From Halopelagius longus (GTDB lineage: Archaea; Halobacteriota; Halobacteria; Halobacteriales; Haloferacaceae): 64,000 nucleotides of DNA. A model generated the notes under the pieces. That model made no database searches, was not told the DNA's origin, and saw only the letters and a program-made list of their open reading frames with translations. Position 1 is the stretch's first letter; each line of letters begins with the position of its first letter. The translations under genes and the position numbers were made by a program. Positions 18,229 through 27,205 of the stretch are shown piece by piece. The stretch is from positions 62,001 through 126,000 of the forward strand of contig NZ_FNKQ01000005.1 of the NCBI RefSeq assembly GCF_900100875.1, given 5' to 3'.

Positions 18229-19326
18229 ATGAACGGATACACAGTCGCCGTCGTTGGAACCGGGCCGGACCCGAGCAACCCCACGGTCGAGGGGTTCGCC
18301 ATGGGGTATCGACACGCGGAAGCGTACGCGACCGACGACCGCTGCGAACTCGTCGCGTGCGCCGACATCGTCCGCGAGAACGCCGAGGCGTTCGCCGCGA
18401 CGTTCGGCGTGCCCGAGACGGGCGTCTACGAGGACTACGAACGGATGCTCTCGGAGGCGGAACCGGACGTGGTGAGCGTCTGCGTCCCGCCGGCTATCCA
18501 CCGCGACGTGGTGGTCGACTGCGCGCGAAGCGGCGTCGTCTCCGCCGTTCACTGCGAGAAGCCGATGGCCGACTCGTTGGCGGACGCCCGCGAGATGGTC
18601 CGAGAGTGCCGAGAGTGCGACGTGCAACTCACGTTCAACCGCCAGCGACGCTTCGGCGCGCCGTTCACCGAGGCGAAACGCCTGCTCGACGACGGCCGAA
18701 TCGGCGACCTGACGCGGATCGAAATCGGGTGGGGGGACTTCTACGACACCGGCGCGCACACGGTCGACCTGGCGGGGATGTTCAACGACGAACACCCCGC
18801 CGAGTGGGTCATCGCGGCGCTCGACTACCGCGAGGAGGACGTTCGGTTCGGTTCACACCAAGAAAACCAGATGTGGGCGCAGTGGCGCTACGAGAACGGC
18901 GTCTACGGCGTCCTCTCGTCGGGCGAGGGGAGCGACTTCACCGACGCGGCGTTCCTCCTCCGGGGCACCGAGGGCGTCGTCCGAATCAACGTCGAGGGCG
19001 GTCCGATGCTCGAACTCGAACGCGGCGGCGAACGCAGCCCCGTGGACGTCGGCACCGAGACGATGCACCGCACGGGGACGGAGACGGACCGATTCGGGTC
19101 ACACTACCACGACCGGGCGATAGCGGAGGTGTTCGACGCGCTCGAAGAAGGCAGAGAGCCGACGCTGAGCGGCCGTCTCGGACTCAACACCGCGGAAATC
19201 CTGTTCGCGGGCTATGAGTCCGTCCGGCGTCGCGGGCGGGTCGACCTCCCGTTCGACGCCGACGACCATCCGTTCGAGGCGATGGTAGAATCCGGCGAGC
19301 TAGCGCCCGAACCGTCGAACGACTGA
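18229..19326 (+). CDS. Gfo/Idh/MocA-family NAD(P)-dependent oxidoreductase (copy 1)
   Basis: 365 residues. The N-terminal Rossmann domain starts YTVAVVGTGPDPSNP and includes LVACADIV. The family's catalytic lysine lies in VHCEKPMADSLADA. The C-terminal substrate domain has the GWGDFYDTGAHTVDLAGMF block, with its conserved D and H, and GTEGVVRINVEGGPML. Such enzymes oxidise sugars, inositols or deoxy-sugar derivatives. Here it may dehydrogenate a monosaccharide delivered by the AGE enzyme upstream. It is followed by the iron-type alcohol dehydrogenase gene after about 190 bp that contain a 20-bp palindrome. Confidence 0.88.
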   Translation: MNGYTVAVVGTGPDPSNPTVEGFAMGYRHAEAYATDDRCELVACADIVRENAEAFAATFGVPETGVYEDYERMLSEAEPDVVSVCVPPAIHRDVVVDCARSGVVSAVHCEKPMADSLADAREMVRECRECDVQLTFNRQRRFGAPFTEAKRLLDDGRIGDLTRIEIGWGDFYDTGAHTVDLAGMFNDEHPAEWVIAALDYREEDVRFGSHQENQMWAQWRYENGVYGVLSSGEGSDFTDAAFLLRGTEGVVRINVEGGPMLELERGGERSPVDVGTETMHRTGTETDRFGSHYHDRAIAEVFDALEEGREPTLSGRLGLNTAEILFAGYESVRRRGRVDLPFDADDHPFEAMVESGELAPEPSND

Positions 19327-19413
19327 CCTGAATCCCTCCGCTTTCGATTCGCTCTCGGGGGAGGCGTCCCCTCGGGCGACGTCGGCCCCTGATTCTACGG
19401 TATTCAGACGGGG

Positions 19414-19433
19414 TTACACTTCTACATCTGTAA
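19414..19433. promoter_or_regulatory. 20-bp palindromic operator candidate, copy 3
   Basis: TTACACTTCTACATCTGTAA, 83 bp upstream of the alcohol dehydrogenase start and about 50 bp upstream of its TATA box. This is the best placed of the six copies for control of a specific promoter. Confidence 0.65.
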
Positions 19434-19483
19434 TGACCGTCCGATTCGCGCGTAAACCACCGCTACGGCCCCCTGCTCCGCAC

Positions 19484-19490
19484 TTTTTAT
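19484..19490 (+). promoter_or_regulatory. TATA box of the iron-type alcohol dehydrogenase gene
   Basis: TTTTTAT, centred about 28 bp before the ATG at 19516. Confidence 0.65.
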
Positions 19491-19515
19491 CCCTCTCACG
19501 GATGTAAGTCGAGTA

Positions 19516-20742
19516 ATGACCACCGACGGACCGCAGTTCGAGTTCGAGTACAGTCCCGGCAAGATAGTCTGCGGCGAGGGGTGCGTCGCGGGCCTCGGCG
19601 ACGAACTCACCCGACGGAACCTCTCGCGGGCGATGGTCGTCTCCGGTTCGACGGTCGGTTCGACGCCGGGCGTGATGGACCCCGTCCGCGACGGACTCGG
19701 CGATGCGCTGGTCGAACTGTTCGACGAGACGACGCCAGAGAAGTATCTGAAGACGGCCGTCGAGGGCGCACGGGTCGCACGCGTGCACGACGTGGACGTT
19801 CTCGTCGCCGTCGGCGGCGGCAGCAGTCTGGACACGGCGAAGACGATGAGCGCGCTGCTATCGCACGACGCGCCGCCGGCGGAGACGGCCGAGGCGGCAA
19901 TCGAGGAGGGGACCGTCCCCGTCGCGCCGGACGGCGACCCGGCGCCCGTCGCGGCCGTCCCGACGACGCTCGCGGGCGCGGACCTCTCGGTCATCGCGGG
20001 CGTGAAACTCACGCTCGACCCCGGGGAAGCCCCCGACCGAGAGATTCCGAACGGGTCGGTGAGCGACTCCCGCCTGATGCCCGCGGCGCTCTTTTACGAC
20101 CCCGACCTCTACCGGACGACGCCGGCGTCCGTCCTCGCGCCGTCGGCGATGAACGGCTTCAACAAGGGTGTGGAGATGCTGTACTCGCCGTACGCGACGC
20201 CCGTCACCGACGGGACGGCCGTCCGCGGCCTCCGACTCCTGCAGTCCGGTCTCGGGACCCTTCGGGACGACCCGATGGACGACGAGCGACTGCTCGAAAC
20301 GCTCTCGGGCGTCGTGAACGTCCAGTACGGCATCTCGACGCCCGGGCGGTACAAGGCCTCCATCGTCCACGCCTTCGGACACGGGTTCTCCCACGACTAC
20401 GACGCGCACCAAGGGACGGTCCACGGCATCGTGACGCCGCACGTCCTGCGGTACGTCTTCGACGAGGCGGACGCCCGTCGCGACCTGTTGGCGGAGGCGT
20501 TCGACGTCCGCACCGACGACAAGAGCGACGAGGAGGTGGCTGGCGCCGTCGTCGATGCCGTCGTCGGCGTCCGCGACGACCTCGAACTCCCCACCCGCCT
20601 GCGGGAGATGGACGGCCTCGAACGCGACCACCTCCCGAGCGTCGCCGAAGAGATTCGCGGGGACGGACTGATGGACGCCGCGCCCGAGGGTGTTGACCCG
20701 ACGGTGGCGGAGATTACGGAGATTCTCGAAGCGGCGTGGTGA
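19516..20742 (+). CDS. Iron-containing alcohol dehydrogenase family protein
   Basis: 408 residues. The N-terminal dinucleotide domain has VLVAVGGGSSLDTAKTMSAL, the family's GGGS-x-x-D motif. The metal-binding helices contain HAFGHGFSHDYDAHQGTVHG, with three conserved histidines, and the substrate loop reads VPTTLAGADLSVIAG. Members reduce or oxidise lactaldehyde, glyceraldehyde, fructuronate-like acids or maleylacetate. In this locus it could interconvert a rhamnose-derived lactaldehyde, or glyceraldehyde made by a DapA-type aldolase. The start is set by the TATA box, giving a leaderless transcript. Confidence 0.88.
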   Translation: MTTDGPQFEFEYSPGKIVCGEGCVAGLGDELTRRNLSRAMVVSGSTVGSTPGVMDPVRDGLGDALVELFDETTPEKYLKTAVEGARVARVHDVDVLVAVGGGSSLDTAKTMSALLSHDAPPAETAEAAIEEGTVPVAPDGDPAPVAAVPTTLAGADLSVIAGVKLTLDPGEAPDREIPNGSVSDSRLMPAALFYDPDLYRTTPASVLAPSAMNGFNKGVEMLYSPYATPVTDGTAVRGLRLLQSGLGTLRDDPMDDERLLETLSGVVNVQYGISTPGRYKASIVHAFGHGFSHDYDAHQGTVHGIVTPHVLRYVFDEADARRDLLAEAFDVRTDDKSDEEVAGAVVDAVVGVRDDLELPTRLREMDGLERDHLPSVAEEIRGDGLMDAAPEGVDPTVAEITEILEAAW

Positions 20743-20845
20743 ACGCCCCGGGTGGGCTCTCCACCGGGAGGACGCGACGATGGACGCGGGCGGCGACCGA
20801 CGACGCGCGTCCGAACTATCGTTTCGGTTCGATAATTTCGAACGA

Positions 20846-21052
20846 CTACGAGTACTCGATGTTCAGTTCGAGTTCGTTCGCCGCGCCGAGGAGGAAGTCC
20901 GGCAACTCCTCTTCGAACCACTCGCCTTTCAGTCGGTGCGACGGGCCGGAGACGCTCATCCCGCCGCCGACCTTCAGACACTCCACGACGTCGAACATCG
21001 TCCGAGCCGAACGGACGGTGTCTACCTCGCCCGCGTCGTCGGGTTCGCTCAT
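20846..21052 (-). pseudogene. Internally deleted IclR-family gene: 68-aa in-frame remnant with intact promoter
   Basis: The frame joins the first helix of an IclR winged HTH (EVDTVRSARTMFDVVECLK) directly to the extreme C-terminus of an IclR effector domain (MSVSGPSHRLKGEWFEEELPD, then a tail ending ANELELNIEYS). The two intact IclR proteins in the window show the same N- and C-terminal blocks separated by about 190 residues, so the middle was lost in frame. An AT-rich CACTTTAG box about 30 bp upstream suggests it may still be transcribed. It cannot bind DNA or ligand in the usual way. The C-terminal helix alone could at most interact with a full-length IclR. Confidence 0.85.
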
Positions 21053-21227
21053 GGCGAGAGGGAGGACTCGAACGAACTAAAGTGTGGTCGATAACGTCGA
21101 ACGACGGCGAGGGCCGGGGAGCCGAACGCTCAACTGCCGAGGTGGTGGAGTAAGCTACCGTGCCATCTGAGTCGCCGGAGCGACGCCTGAGCGAGTTCGC
21201 CGCGGGGTTCGTCGCTCGCTGCCGCCG

Positions 21228-22418
21228 TCAGTCCGCGGCCGCGGTGACGTCCTCCGGCGGTTCGGTGAGGAGGACCCGGACGACGAACACGGCACCGACG
21301 AGTGCGAGTGCCGCGAGCATAAGCCAACTCCACCGGTAGCCGACGGCGTCCGAGAGGTAGCCGAACGCCGGCGGCGCGAACAGCGCACCCGAGGTGAGCG
21401 CCAACTGCCCGCCGCCCGTCGCTCCGCCCATCTCGTCCGCCGAGACGAGCGTCGCCATGCAGGAGTAGTAGACGCCGGTGAAGCCGAGGACGAAGAAACC
21501 GAGGACGACGAACGCCGCGGCGGCGAGCGTCGTCCCCTCGACGAAGGCCACGCCGACGAAAAGCGCCGCGCTCGCGAGCGACTGGACGAGCAGAATCGAG
21601 CCGATTCGGCGGCGGGGCTCCCCCGGAAGCGCGTCGCTCAACCACCCCGTGAGGACTCGCCCGGCGCTTCCGGACACCTGTAGCGCCGCGAGGACGATGC
21701 CGCCGAAGGCGACGGACGCGCCCACCGACTCGTCGATGTAGAGTATCGTGTACCCCGTGGTGGTGAAGAGACCCGCGCCGAGGCAGACGCCGGCGGCGGC
21801 GAGCGAGCGGTAGGGGCGGTTCCGAAGTAGCCTGCCGAAGTCGGGGTAACTCGCCTCTTCGGTGCTGTCGGACCCGCGGTAGACGAGCCAAAACGTCACC
21901 GCGACGGCGAGTCCGCTCACCGCGGCGGCGTAGAATCCTACCTCCCAGTACAACACGCCGGCGATACCGGTGACGAGAAGCGCGCTCGCCCCGCTTCCGG
22001 CGGTGACGCCGACCTGTTTCACCCCGACGGCGAGGTTCTGCCGCCCGGGCGGCGTGCTGTCGAAGATCGCCTTGTTCGTCCCGGGCATCGCCGTCCCGTA
22101 GAGCGACCCGAGCAGGAACGCGCTGACGAGCAACGCCGGGTACGACCACGCTCGGGCGACGAAAATCGACGCGAGGGAGAGTCCGAGCAAGCCGACGGTG
22201 AGCGTTCGGTGTTCGCCGAACCGGTCCGTGAGCGCTCCGAGTGGGAGCAGAAACACCGCGTACCCGAGCGTGAGCGACGTGACGACCAACCCGACGGCCG
22301 TTCCCGAAAGCCCGAACTGGTCGCGGAAGAACGGCGTCGCCGCGAACACCGCGTAGTAGCAGATGCTCGCGGCCAACTGCCAGACGAAGATTAGCGATAC
22401 GACTCGGTAGATGCCCAT
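21228..22418 (-). CDS. Major facilitator superfamily transporter
   Basis: 396 residues from MGIYRVVSLIFVWQLA; the 43 codons upstream are not membrane-like. Twelve hydrophobic helices can be traced. The loop between helices 2 and 3 carries GALTDRFGEHRTL, the MFS motif A (G-x-x-x-D-R-x-G), and the counterpart GWLSDALPGEPRRR lies between helices 8 and 9. Related proteins carry organic acids, uronates or sugars. It lies downstream of the deleted IclR gene on the same strand and may import a mono- or disaccharide of the locus. A lower-confidence alternative is an efflux role. Confidence 0.87.
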   Translation of the reverse strand: MGIYRVVSLIFVWQLAASICYYAVFAATPFFRDQFGLSGTAVGLVVTSLTLGYAVFLLPLGALTDRFGEHRTLTVGLLGLSLASIFVARAWSYPALLVSAFLLGSLYGTAMPGTNKAIFDSTPPGRQNLAVGVKQVGVTAGSGASALLVTGIAGVLYWEVGFYAAAVSGLAVAVTFWLVYRGSDSTEEASYPDFGRLLRNRPYRSLAAAGVCLGAGLFTTTGYTILYIDESVGASVAFGGIVLAALQVSGSAGRVLTGWLSDALPGEPRRRIGSILLVQSLASAALFVGVAFVEGTTLAAAAFVVLGFFVLGFTGVYYSCMATLVSADEMGGATGGGQLALTSGALFAPPAFGYLSDAVGYRWSWLMLAALALVGAVFVVRVLLTEPPEDVTAAAD

Positions 22419-23038
22419 TCCCGACGGGACACTTCTCGGGCAGACGCTAAAACCGTCGGGTTCCGGAACGGCCGTTCGGTTCTCCCGTCCGTCGGCTACC
22501 CGTCCTCTCCGGAATCGTCTCGGGGCAAACATAATTACCTGTACCACCTCAAATTAGGAGTCAGATGCGGAGATTAAAAACGCAATCTGGTATCTAGAAA
22601 ATAAGGAAGTAGTGGCTATTGAAGATACGATATCAATGATACGCGCCCCGTATCTCGGCATACATCACCGAAGAGGAATTGGAGGAGAATCCTGCTGTAT
22701 GAGTATATATGTAATCCTCTGCCGGCGTTACACCACCTACACGTACTTCTCGTTTCGTTCCGACTGCGGACTACCCTCTCTCCTCTCTACGCGTCGGCCG
22801 TCTCGCGGGATTACACCCGTATTCTTGTAACACACCAATTCTCTAGTTGAGCTGTGGATTTCCAGTCAGTCTGGTACTACCACCTGCCCGGCGTTCGGAG
22901 CGACCGCCGTTCGAATCCGGTGGGTCGAGCCTCCGACGTATCGGGGGTCGTCGGGCGAGGGAGAGACTGCTCCGAGACGAGGGAAAGAGCCGAGACGAGG
23001 GGGGCGCAACTGCTCGCACGCGGCCGTCCGAACGCGGA
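22419..23038. other. 620-bp intergenic region, locally AT-rich
   Basis: No gene is seen. 22540-22720 is markedly richer in A and T than the surroundings. It holds a 20-bp palindrome at 22811-22830, a degenerate TTACAC half site at 22728, and an outward-facing TGTAA/TTACA pair around 22700-22732. A GTTCGAATCC near 22908 resembles a tRNA T-loop but no cloverleaf can be built around it. Confidence 0.6.
22811..22830. promoter_or_regulatory. 20-bp palindromic operator candidate, copy 4
   Basis: TTACACCCGTATTCTTGTAA, with the arms TTACA/TTGTAA and the central TA. It is about 390 bp upstream of the MFS gene and 200 bp past the end of the next gene. Confidence 0.55.
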
Positions 23039-24424
23039 TTACCCGTGTCCGAGGGCGTCTCGGGCGGTTCCGAAGTCCATGCACTGCTGGCCGGACTGCG
23101 GTTGCGTCTTTTCGAGCCACTGAACCTCCATCAGAGAGAGCCTGTAGTGGCACGTCGACGGTTCGATGCGGTTCCAGTAGATGTACCGAATCTCGGGGAC
23201 GGAGTCTATCGCCTGTACCTCCTCGGCCCGGTCGTTCGTCTGCAGGTCGTCCATGGGAACCGGGCCGGGCGTCTCGACGGGCGAGAACACGAGCCCGAAA
23301 CTCCCCAACAGGACGACGTTCACCACGAGAACGGCCGCGACTGCCCCGCCGAGATACCGTCGCCGACGGACGTCGTCGAGACGCGCGGCGACGACGCCGA
23401 CGCCGATTGCGAGGAACGCTAAGGGCGGAATCAGGTCCGTGTACCCGCCGATTTCGAAGTCCACGAAGAGGATGATGAACCCGAACCACCCCGCGCCGGC
23501 GAGAATCCACCAGTCGTCGCGCCCGATGGGGTCGTTCCGGTCGGTCAGCACGTCCACCGCGACTCGGACGAGACCGGCCGCGCCGAGGAGGACGAGCGGC
23601 GATGCCCACTTGAAGTGGATGACGCCGCCGGCGAGACGGTTCAGAAGCGGCGTCGATTCGCTCACCGAAATCGGGACGAGGACGGTCTGTACCAGCATCT
23701 CCGACGTGGAGTCCCAGAGGAACACCACCGGCAACAGCATCGCGGCGGTGAACGCGACTCCGCCGGCGATAGTGCGGAGGAGGTTCCTTCGGTCGCCGTC
23801 CTTGAGGGCCATTCCGACGACGATACACGGGAAGATGATCGCCGCCTGCCAGTAGCCGACGCTGGCCGCGGCGGCCGCACCGCTGAGAGCAGGGTACCCG
23901 CGGGTGTACGCGTAAATCGCCAACAACCCCGCAAACACTAACGCGTACTTCGATTTGAAGCCGTAGGCGGGTCGAACCAGAAAGCCCGGCAGGAGGAACA
24001 TCGAGAACCCGGCGAGCGACGCGGCGAATCGGTCGCGCGTGCTGTGCCAAACGAGAACGGCGACGAGTCCGACGATGCCGCAGGCGGTGACCATCATCAA
24101 CAACACGTTCAGCAAGTGGAGGAGATACACGTCGCCCCCCGAGAGGAGGGCGAGGAGCCCGGTCGTCTCGTAGGAGAGCGGCGGTTTCACCTCCCACGCG
24201 TCCACGTACAGGCGGGCACCTCGCGTCAGGAACCACCCGATGTGTTGGAAGATTCCGGCGTCGGGCGTCATCGGCGGTCGAGCGCTTCCGAGCGTGATAT
24301 CGAAGAAAAAGTACAGCTCTACGACCGCGGCGGTCAGAACGGGGAGGGCTAACCACTGGTCGACCGGAGCGAGAGCCGGTAACCACTCCAGACTTAGAGC
24401 GGCGTCCAATTGTTTCCTGCTCAC
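23039..24424 (-). CDS. Polytopic membrane glycosyltransferase-like protein (dolichol-phosphate mannosyltransferase type)
   Basis: 461 residues with ten or more hydrophobic segments. An early extracytoplasmic loop contains PPMTPDAGIFQHIGWFLTRG followed by VDAWEVKPPLSYE. The acidic residues in this loop and the later W-E/D-x-K-P-P motif are typical of GT39/GT-C type transferases that use lipid-linked sugars. It probably takes part in surface glycan or N-glycan assembly. The C-terminal 70 residues are soluble (YIYWNRIEPSTCHYRLSLME) and contain Cys residues. It is isolated between two non-coding stretches, and no other glycosylation genes are visible here. Confidence 0.7.
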   Translation of the reverse strand: MSRKQLDAALSLEWLPALAPVDQWLALPVLTAAVVELYFFFDITLGSARPPMTPDAGIFQHIGWFLTRGARLYVDAWEVKPPLSYETTGLLALLSGGDVYLLHLLNVLLMMVTACGIVGLVAVLVWHSTRDRFAASLAGFSMFLLPGFLVRPAYGFKSKYALVFAGLLAIYAYTRGYPALSGAAAAASVGYWQAAIIFPCIVVGMALKDGDRRNLLRTIAGGVAFTAAMLLPVVFLWDSTSEMLVQTVLVPISVSESTPLLNRLAGGVIHFKWASPLVLLGAAGLVRVAVDVLTDRNDPIGRDDWWILAGAGWFGFIILFVDFEIGGYTDLIPPLAFLAIGVGVVAARLDDVRRRRYLGGAVAAVLVVNVVLLGSFGLVFSPVETPGPVPMDDLQTNDRAEEVQAIDSVPEIRYIYWNRIEPSTCHYRLSLMEVQWLEKTQPQSGQQCMDFGTARDALGHG

Positions 24425-24808
24425 GCCTCCCCGTACAGATTCGTTTGTATTAATAACGGATACTATAACCCGTAAACAGATACCTGAAATGACGATAATC
24501 TGTCGTTAACCGGTCGCGTACGCGACGACGAGAGCGTATCGCCCGTCGTGAACGTCTCGCGAACGCGACTGGGGTCGGAAGAGGGATGCTCGACACAACT
24601 CTGGTCGTTGGTAGTTCGCGCCCGATAAACGCGGGTTTGGCGACGCCCAACGGTGGCGTTCCGTCCCGGTTGACGGGACGAATTCGAATCAGCCGCGGCT
24701 TCGGCCCGGAATTTACCCCCGGACAGGTTAGGTCCCGCCGTGGTAATCGACATTCGCCGGTCGGACCAAAATCGCCATACTACCGCGCTCCGCAGCACGG
24801 TCCGTCGC
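24425..24808. other. 384-bp divergent intergenic region
   Basis: Spacer between the membrane glycosyltransferase gene and the Tat-exported protein gene. I see AT-rich patches near 24450-24490 that can serve the minus-strand promoter, and nothing else. Confidence 0.5.
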
Positions 24809-25411
24809 ATGAACGAAAGGCAATCGGGCCCGACAGACGACGGAGAGGCGTACGACTCTACGACGCGGCGACGACTGCTCAAAGGGACTCTCGGGACGGC
24901 GATGTCGGTCGCTTCTATTCCCGCTCTGAGCGGCGTTGCGGCGGCGCACTTCCCCGACAAACTCGATATCGATATCCAACCCGGAAACGAGGAGAACTTC
25001 ATCGACGTGGACGACCACGAGTCGGTGTCTGTCGTCGTCCATCCCTCCGAGTTCCTCGACGGCGACGGCGAACGCAAGACGTTCGACCCCACCGACGAAC
25101 CCGTCCGCTATCGGTTCGGGCCGCGATTCGCAGTACAGGACGGGGAGGGCGCACGGCCGAGAGACGAGGGAGAGGTCACCCGCGTCGAGAGCGACTCCGG
25201 CGACGACCACGAGGCGCTAGTCTTGCGTTTTCCGGTCGGCGAGGCGGGGTTCGACGGCGAGGAGGAGACCGGCTGGCTCTACTGGGAGCGCGACGACGGC
25301 GGAAAGCACGGCTACGCCGGATTCGATTCCGTTCGCGTCTACGGGACTCGGGCGTCGAACTCGAACTTGATCGAACTGCTCAAACGCGAGTTCGGCGCGG
25401 GAGACAACTGA
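24809..25411 (+). CDS. Tat-exported haloarchaeal protein of unknown function
   Basis: 200 residues from MNERQSGPTDDGEAYD (ATG at 24809); the 23 codons upstream are basic and unlikely to be used. The twin-arginine motif TTRRRLLKG is followed by a hydrophobic stretch ending SGVAAAH, so it is exported folded. The mature part begins PDKLDIDIQPGNEENFIDVDDHESVSVVV and continues as a beta-rich acidic domain with KTFDPTDEPVRYRFG. It resembles the haloarchaeal extracellular proteins that start with an F-P-x-x-L-x-I-D-I-x-P segment. No enzymatic motif is seen. Confidence 0.75.
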   Translation: MNERQSGPTDDGEAYDSTTRRRLLKGTLGTAMSVASIPALSGVAAAHFPDKLDIDIQPGNEENFIDVDDHESVSVVVHPSEFLDGDGERKTFDPTDEPVRYRFGPRFAVQDGEGARPRDEGEVTRVESDSGDDHEALVLRFPVGEAGFDGEEETGWLYWERDDGGKHGYAGFDSVRVYGTRASNSNLIELLKREFGAGDN

Positions 25412-25474
25412 CGAACGGAACGACGCGTGCGGGGGTGGTTGTCGCAGTCGTCGCGACGAGGGAATACGGCCGCC

Positions 25475-25924
25475 TCAGGTGCTGATGGCTGGTGGGTGCC
25501 GCCGGCCACCGGAACCGGCCAGCCAGCCGCCGATTCTCCCGCCGATTACACCGACGAGTCCGGACAGTCCGAAGACCAACGCGGCGACGACGGCGACGAA
25601 CCCGAGTGCGAGCGCGATGCCCACCGCGACGAACCACGTCGGACCGGCGAGTCCCGACGTGGCCGCGAGAACGTCGGCCAACACCAAGAGGACCGGAAGC
25701 CCGCCGACCAGTCCGGCTCGGAACCCGACGCCGCTACTCGTTCCGGTGTTTCGCTGAGCCAGATATCCGGCGAGCAGACCCCCGAACAGTACCGGGGACA
25801 GCGACAGTTCGGAACCGGTCTCCAAGTATCCGAGGGTCGTAAACGGAATCGAAGCCAGTCCCCCGAGGAGGGCGTACTTCCACGTGTCGCTTACTTCGAA
25901 CGCGACGGGACCTATTTTGGGCAT
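25475..25924 (-). CDS. DUF5518-like small membrane protein
   Basis: 149 residues starting MPKIGPVAFEVSDTWK at 25924. Four hydrophobic segments are visible, each glycine-rich, in a pattern typical of this haloarchaeal family: YALLGGLASIPF, LSPVLFGGLLAGYLA, GLPVLLVLADVLAA and FVAVGIALALGFVAVVAALVFGLSGLVGV. The start codon is preceded by AT-rich DNA. The function is unknown. It converges with the Tat-exported protein gene upstream and has no obvious partner. Confidence 0.75.
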   Translation of the reverse strand: MPKIGPVAFEVSDTWKYALLGGLASIPFTTLGYLETGSELSLSPVLFGGLLAGYLAQRNTGTSSGVGFRAGLVGGLPVLLVLADVLAATSGLAGPTWFVAVGIALALGFVAVVAALVFGLSGLVGVIGGRIGGWLAGSGGRRHPPAIST

Positions 25925-26464
25925 ACGTGGTATTGTCGATAGAAATACATAATTCCTCCGTACGGCTCCATCGAATCCACGGAGGAAAGCGGGAGCGAAG
26001 CGAAACCGGATCCGGGCGTTTTTGCGACGGTCGTCCCCGTCATAGGCCCGATATTCGGAGTCGGCCTCGCGCGATACGGGATGACAATCCAGCACTTCTC
26101 GCCGAGCACGCTTCACCGACTGTTCGGTATAACGGGGATGCACTTCGAGACGGTCGGTCCCCGGGGCGGCGGTCTGTTCGGCCGCCGTCGCAGTGGGGGA
26201 GCCTCTCGGAAACGCAGAGGTACGTCCGTTTCGACTTATTATTTCACACGCGGGAGGCCGATACACTCGCCGACCCGCGATACAGTCCGTTTCTGCTTCG
26301 CCTCCGACGGTCTACCGGCCCCACTGGGAACCTCGACCTGCTCAGAGAAGTCCGAAAAACGGGAAATCGACTGTCGTTTTTGACCGGGACTCGTCCGTCG
26401 GGAACGCGTTGCCCCTCGAAGTAGGTGTCCTCTGAACCTATTCAGTTGGATTCTTATTCCTTCA
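25925..26464. other. 540-bp intergenic region with a possible decayed reading frame
   Basis: No intact gene. The plus-strand frame from about 25951 to 26080 reads IESTEESGSEAKPDPG then VFATVVPVIGPIFGVGLARYG, which looks like the linker plus transmembrane tail of a membrane protein. It has no start codon and runs on into non-protein-like sequence to 26383, so it may be a remnant. Confidence 0.35.
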
Positions 26465-27205
26465 ATGACAATATATCGGTACCGTCAGATGTCCCTGAAT
26501 CGGTCCCACGTCGCTACCCTCCTCCTCACCGTGTTCGCTCTCACGGCCCTCGGTGTAGCCGCGGGTACGCTACACTCCGCCCATCCGAACGATACACCAA
26601 AGTCCGGAAGTGGGGACGATCTAACTTCCGGAGGGAAGGGTACTGCGAAGGGCCAAATGCTGACCGGTGGTTCGGAGAGCGCCCACCTCGTCCTCCCGGA
26701 GGTGAACGTCGGAAACGATCTTCGAGACGAACAGACACGGTCCGGCGGCGTACTTCCCCGTCTCGTCCTCGGCGTCGTTCTGCTGTTCTTCGGCGCGGCA
26801 CTCGTCCTGTGGCGTCTCACCAGCGACGAGTCGTCCGCAGACGTCGCGGTTGACGACGAGGCCGATTCCCTCGTCGAGGAACGGACGCCGCACACGCCGT
26901 CACCGGGCGCACGGAACGTACCGCCGACGAACGGCGTCTATCGCGCGTGGCAGGCTATGATTGCCGCCCTCGACGTCGACACGGTGGACAACAAGACGCC
27001 CGCTGAACTCGCCGAGGCCGCGGTCGAATCAGGATTTCCGGCGTCTCACGTCGCCGCTCTTACCGAGACGTTCCGCAACGTACGGTACGGCGGAACGACA
27101 CCGACTACCGAGCACGAACAGCGCGCACGGGAAGCGCTCGAGGGGATTCGTCAGGTCGCTCCACGGGACAACTCGAATCAGTCCGACTCCCCGCCCGAAC
27201 CATGA
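26465..27205 (+). CDS. DUF4129-containing membrane protein
   Basis: 246 residues. The first hydrophobic helix is ATLLLTVFALTALGVAAG and the second is RLVLGVVLLFFGAALVLW, with an outside loop of about 80 residues between. The cytoplasmic C-terminus holds the DUF4129 signature NGVYRAWQAMIAALDV followed by TPAELAEAAVESGFP and ALTETFRNVRYG. In bacteria and archaea this domain accompanies transglutaminase-like and DUF58 proteins. The stop overlaps the next start by 4 nt (ATGA), so the genes are translationally coupled. A second possible start lies at 26489. Confidence 0.8.
   Translation: MTIYRYRQMSLNRSHVATLLLTVFALTALGVAAGTLHSAHPNDTPKSGSGDDLTSGGKGTAKGQMLTGGSESAHLVLPEVNVGNDLRDEQTRSGGVLPRLVLGVVLLFFGAALVLWRLTSDESSADVAVDDEADSLVEERTPHTPSPGARNVPPTNGVYRAWQAMIAALDVDTVDNKTPAELAEAAVESGFPASHVAALTETFRNVRYGGTTPTTEHEQRAREALEGIRQVAPRDNSNQSDSPPEP

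Noticed and set aside
22415-22432. A seventh copy of the 17-bp palindrome at the start of the MFS gene (ATTCCCGACGGGAC)
   Set aside because: Spacing between the arms differs and the outer bases do not match; it overlaps coding sequence.
22860-22930. Possible tRNA or tRNA-derived attachment site (GTTCGAATCC)
   Set aside because: The T-arm stem flanking the loop-like sequence does not pair and no acceptor or anticodon arm can be drawn on either strand.
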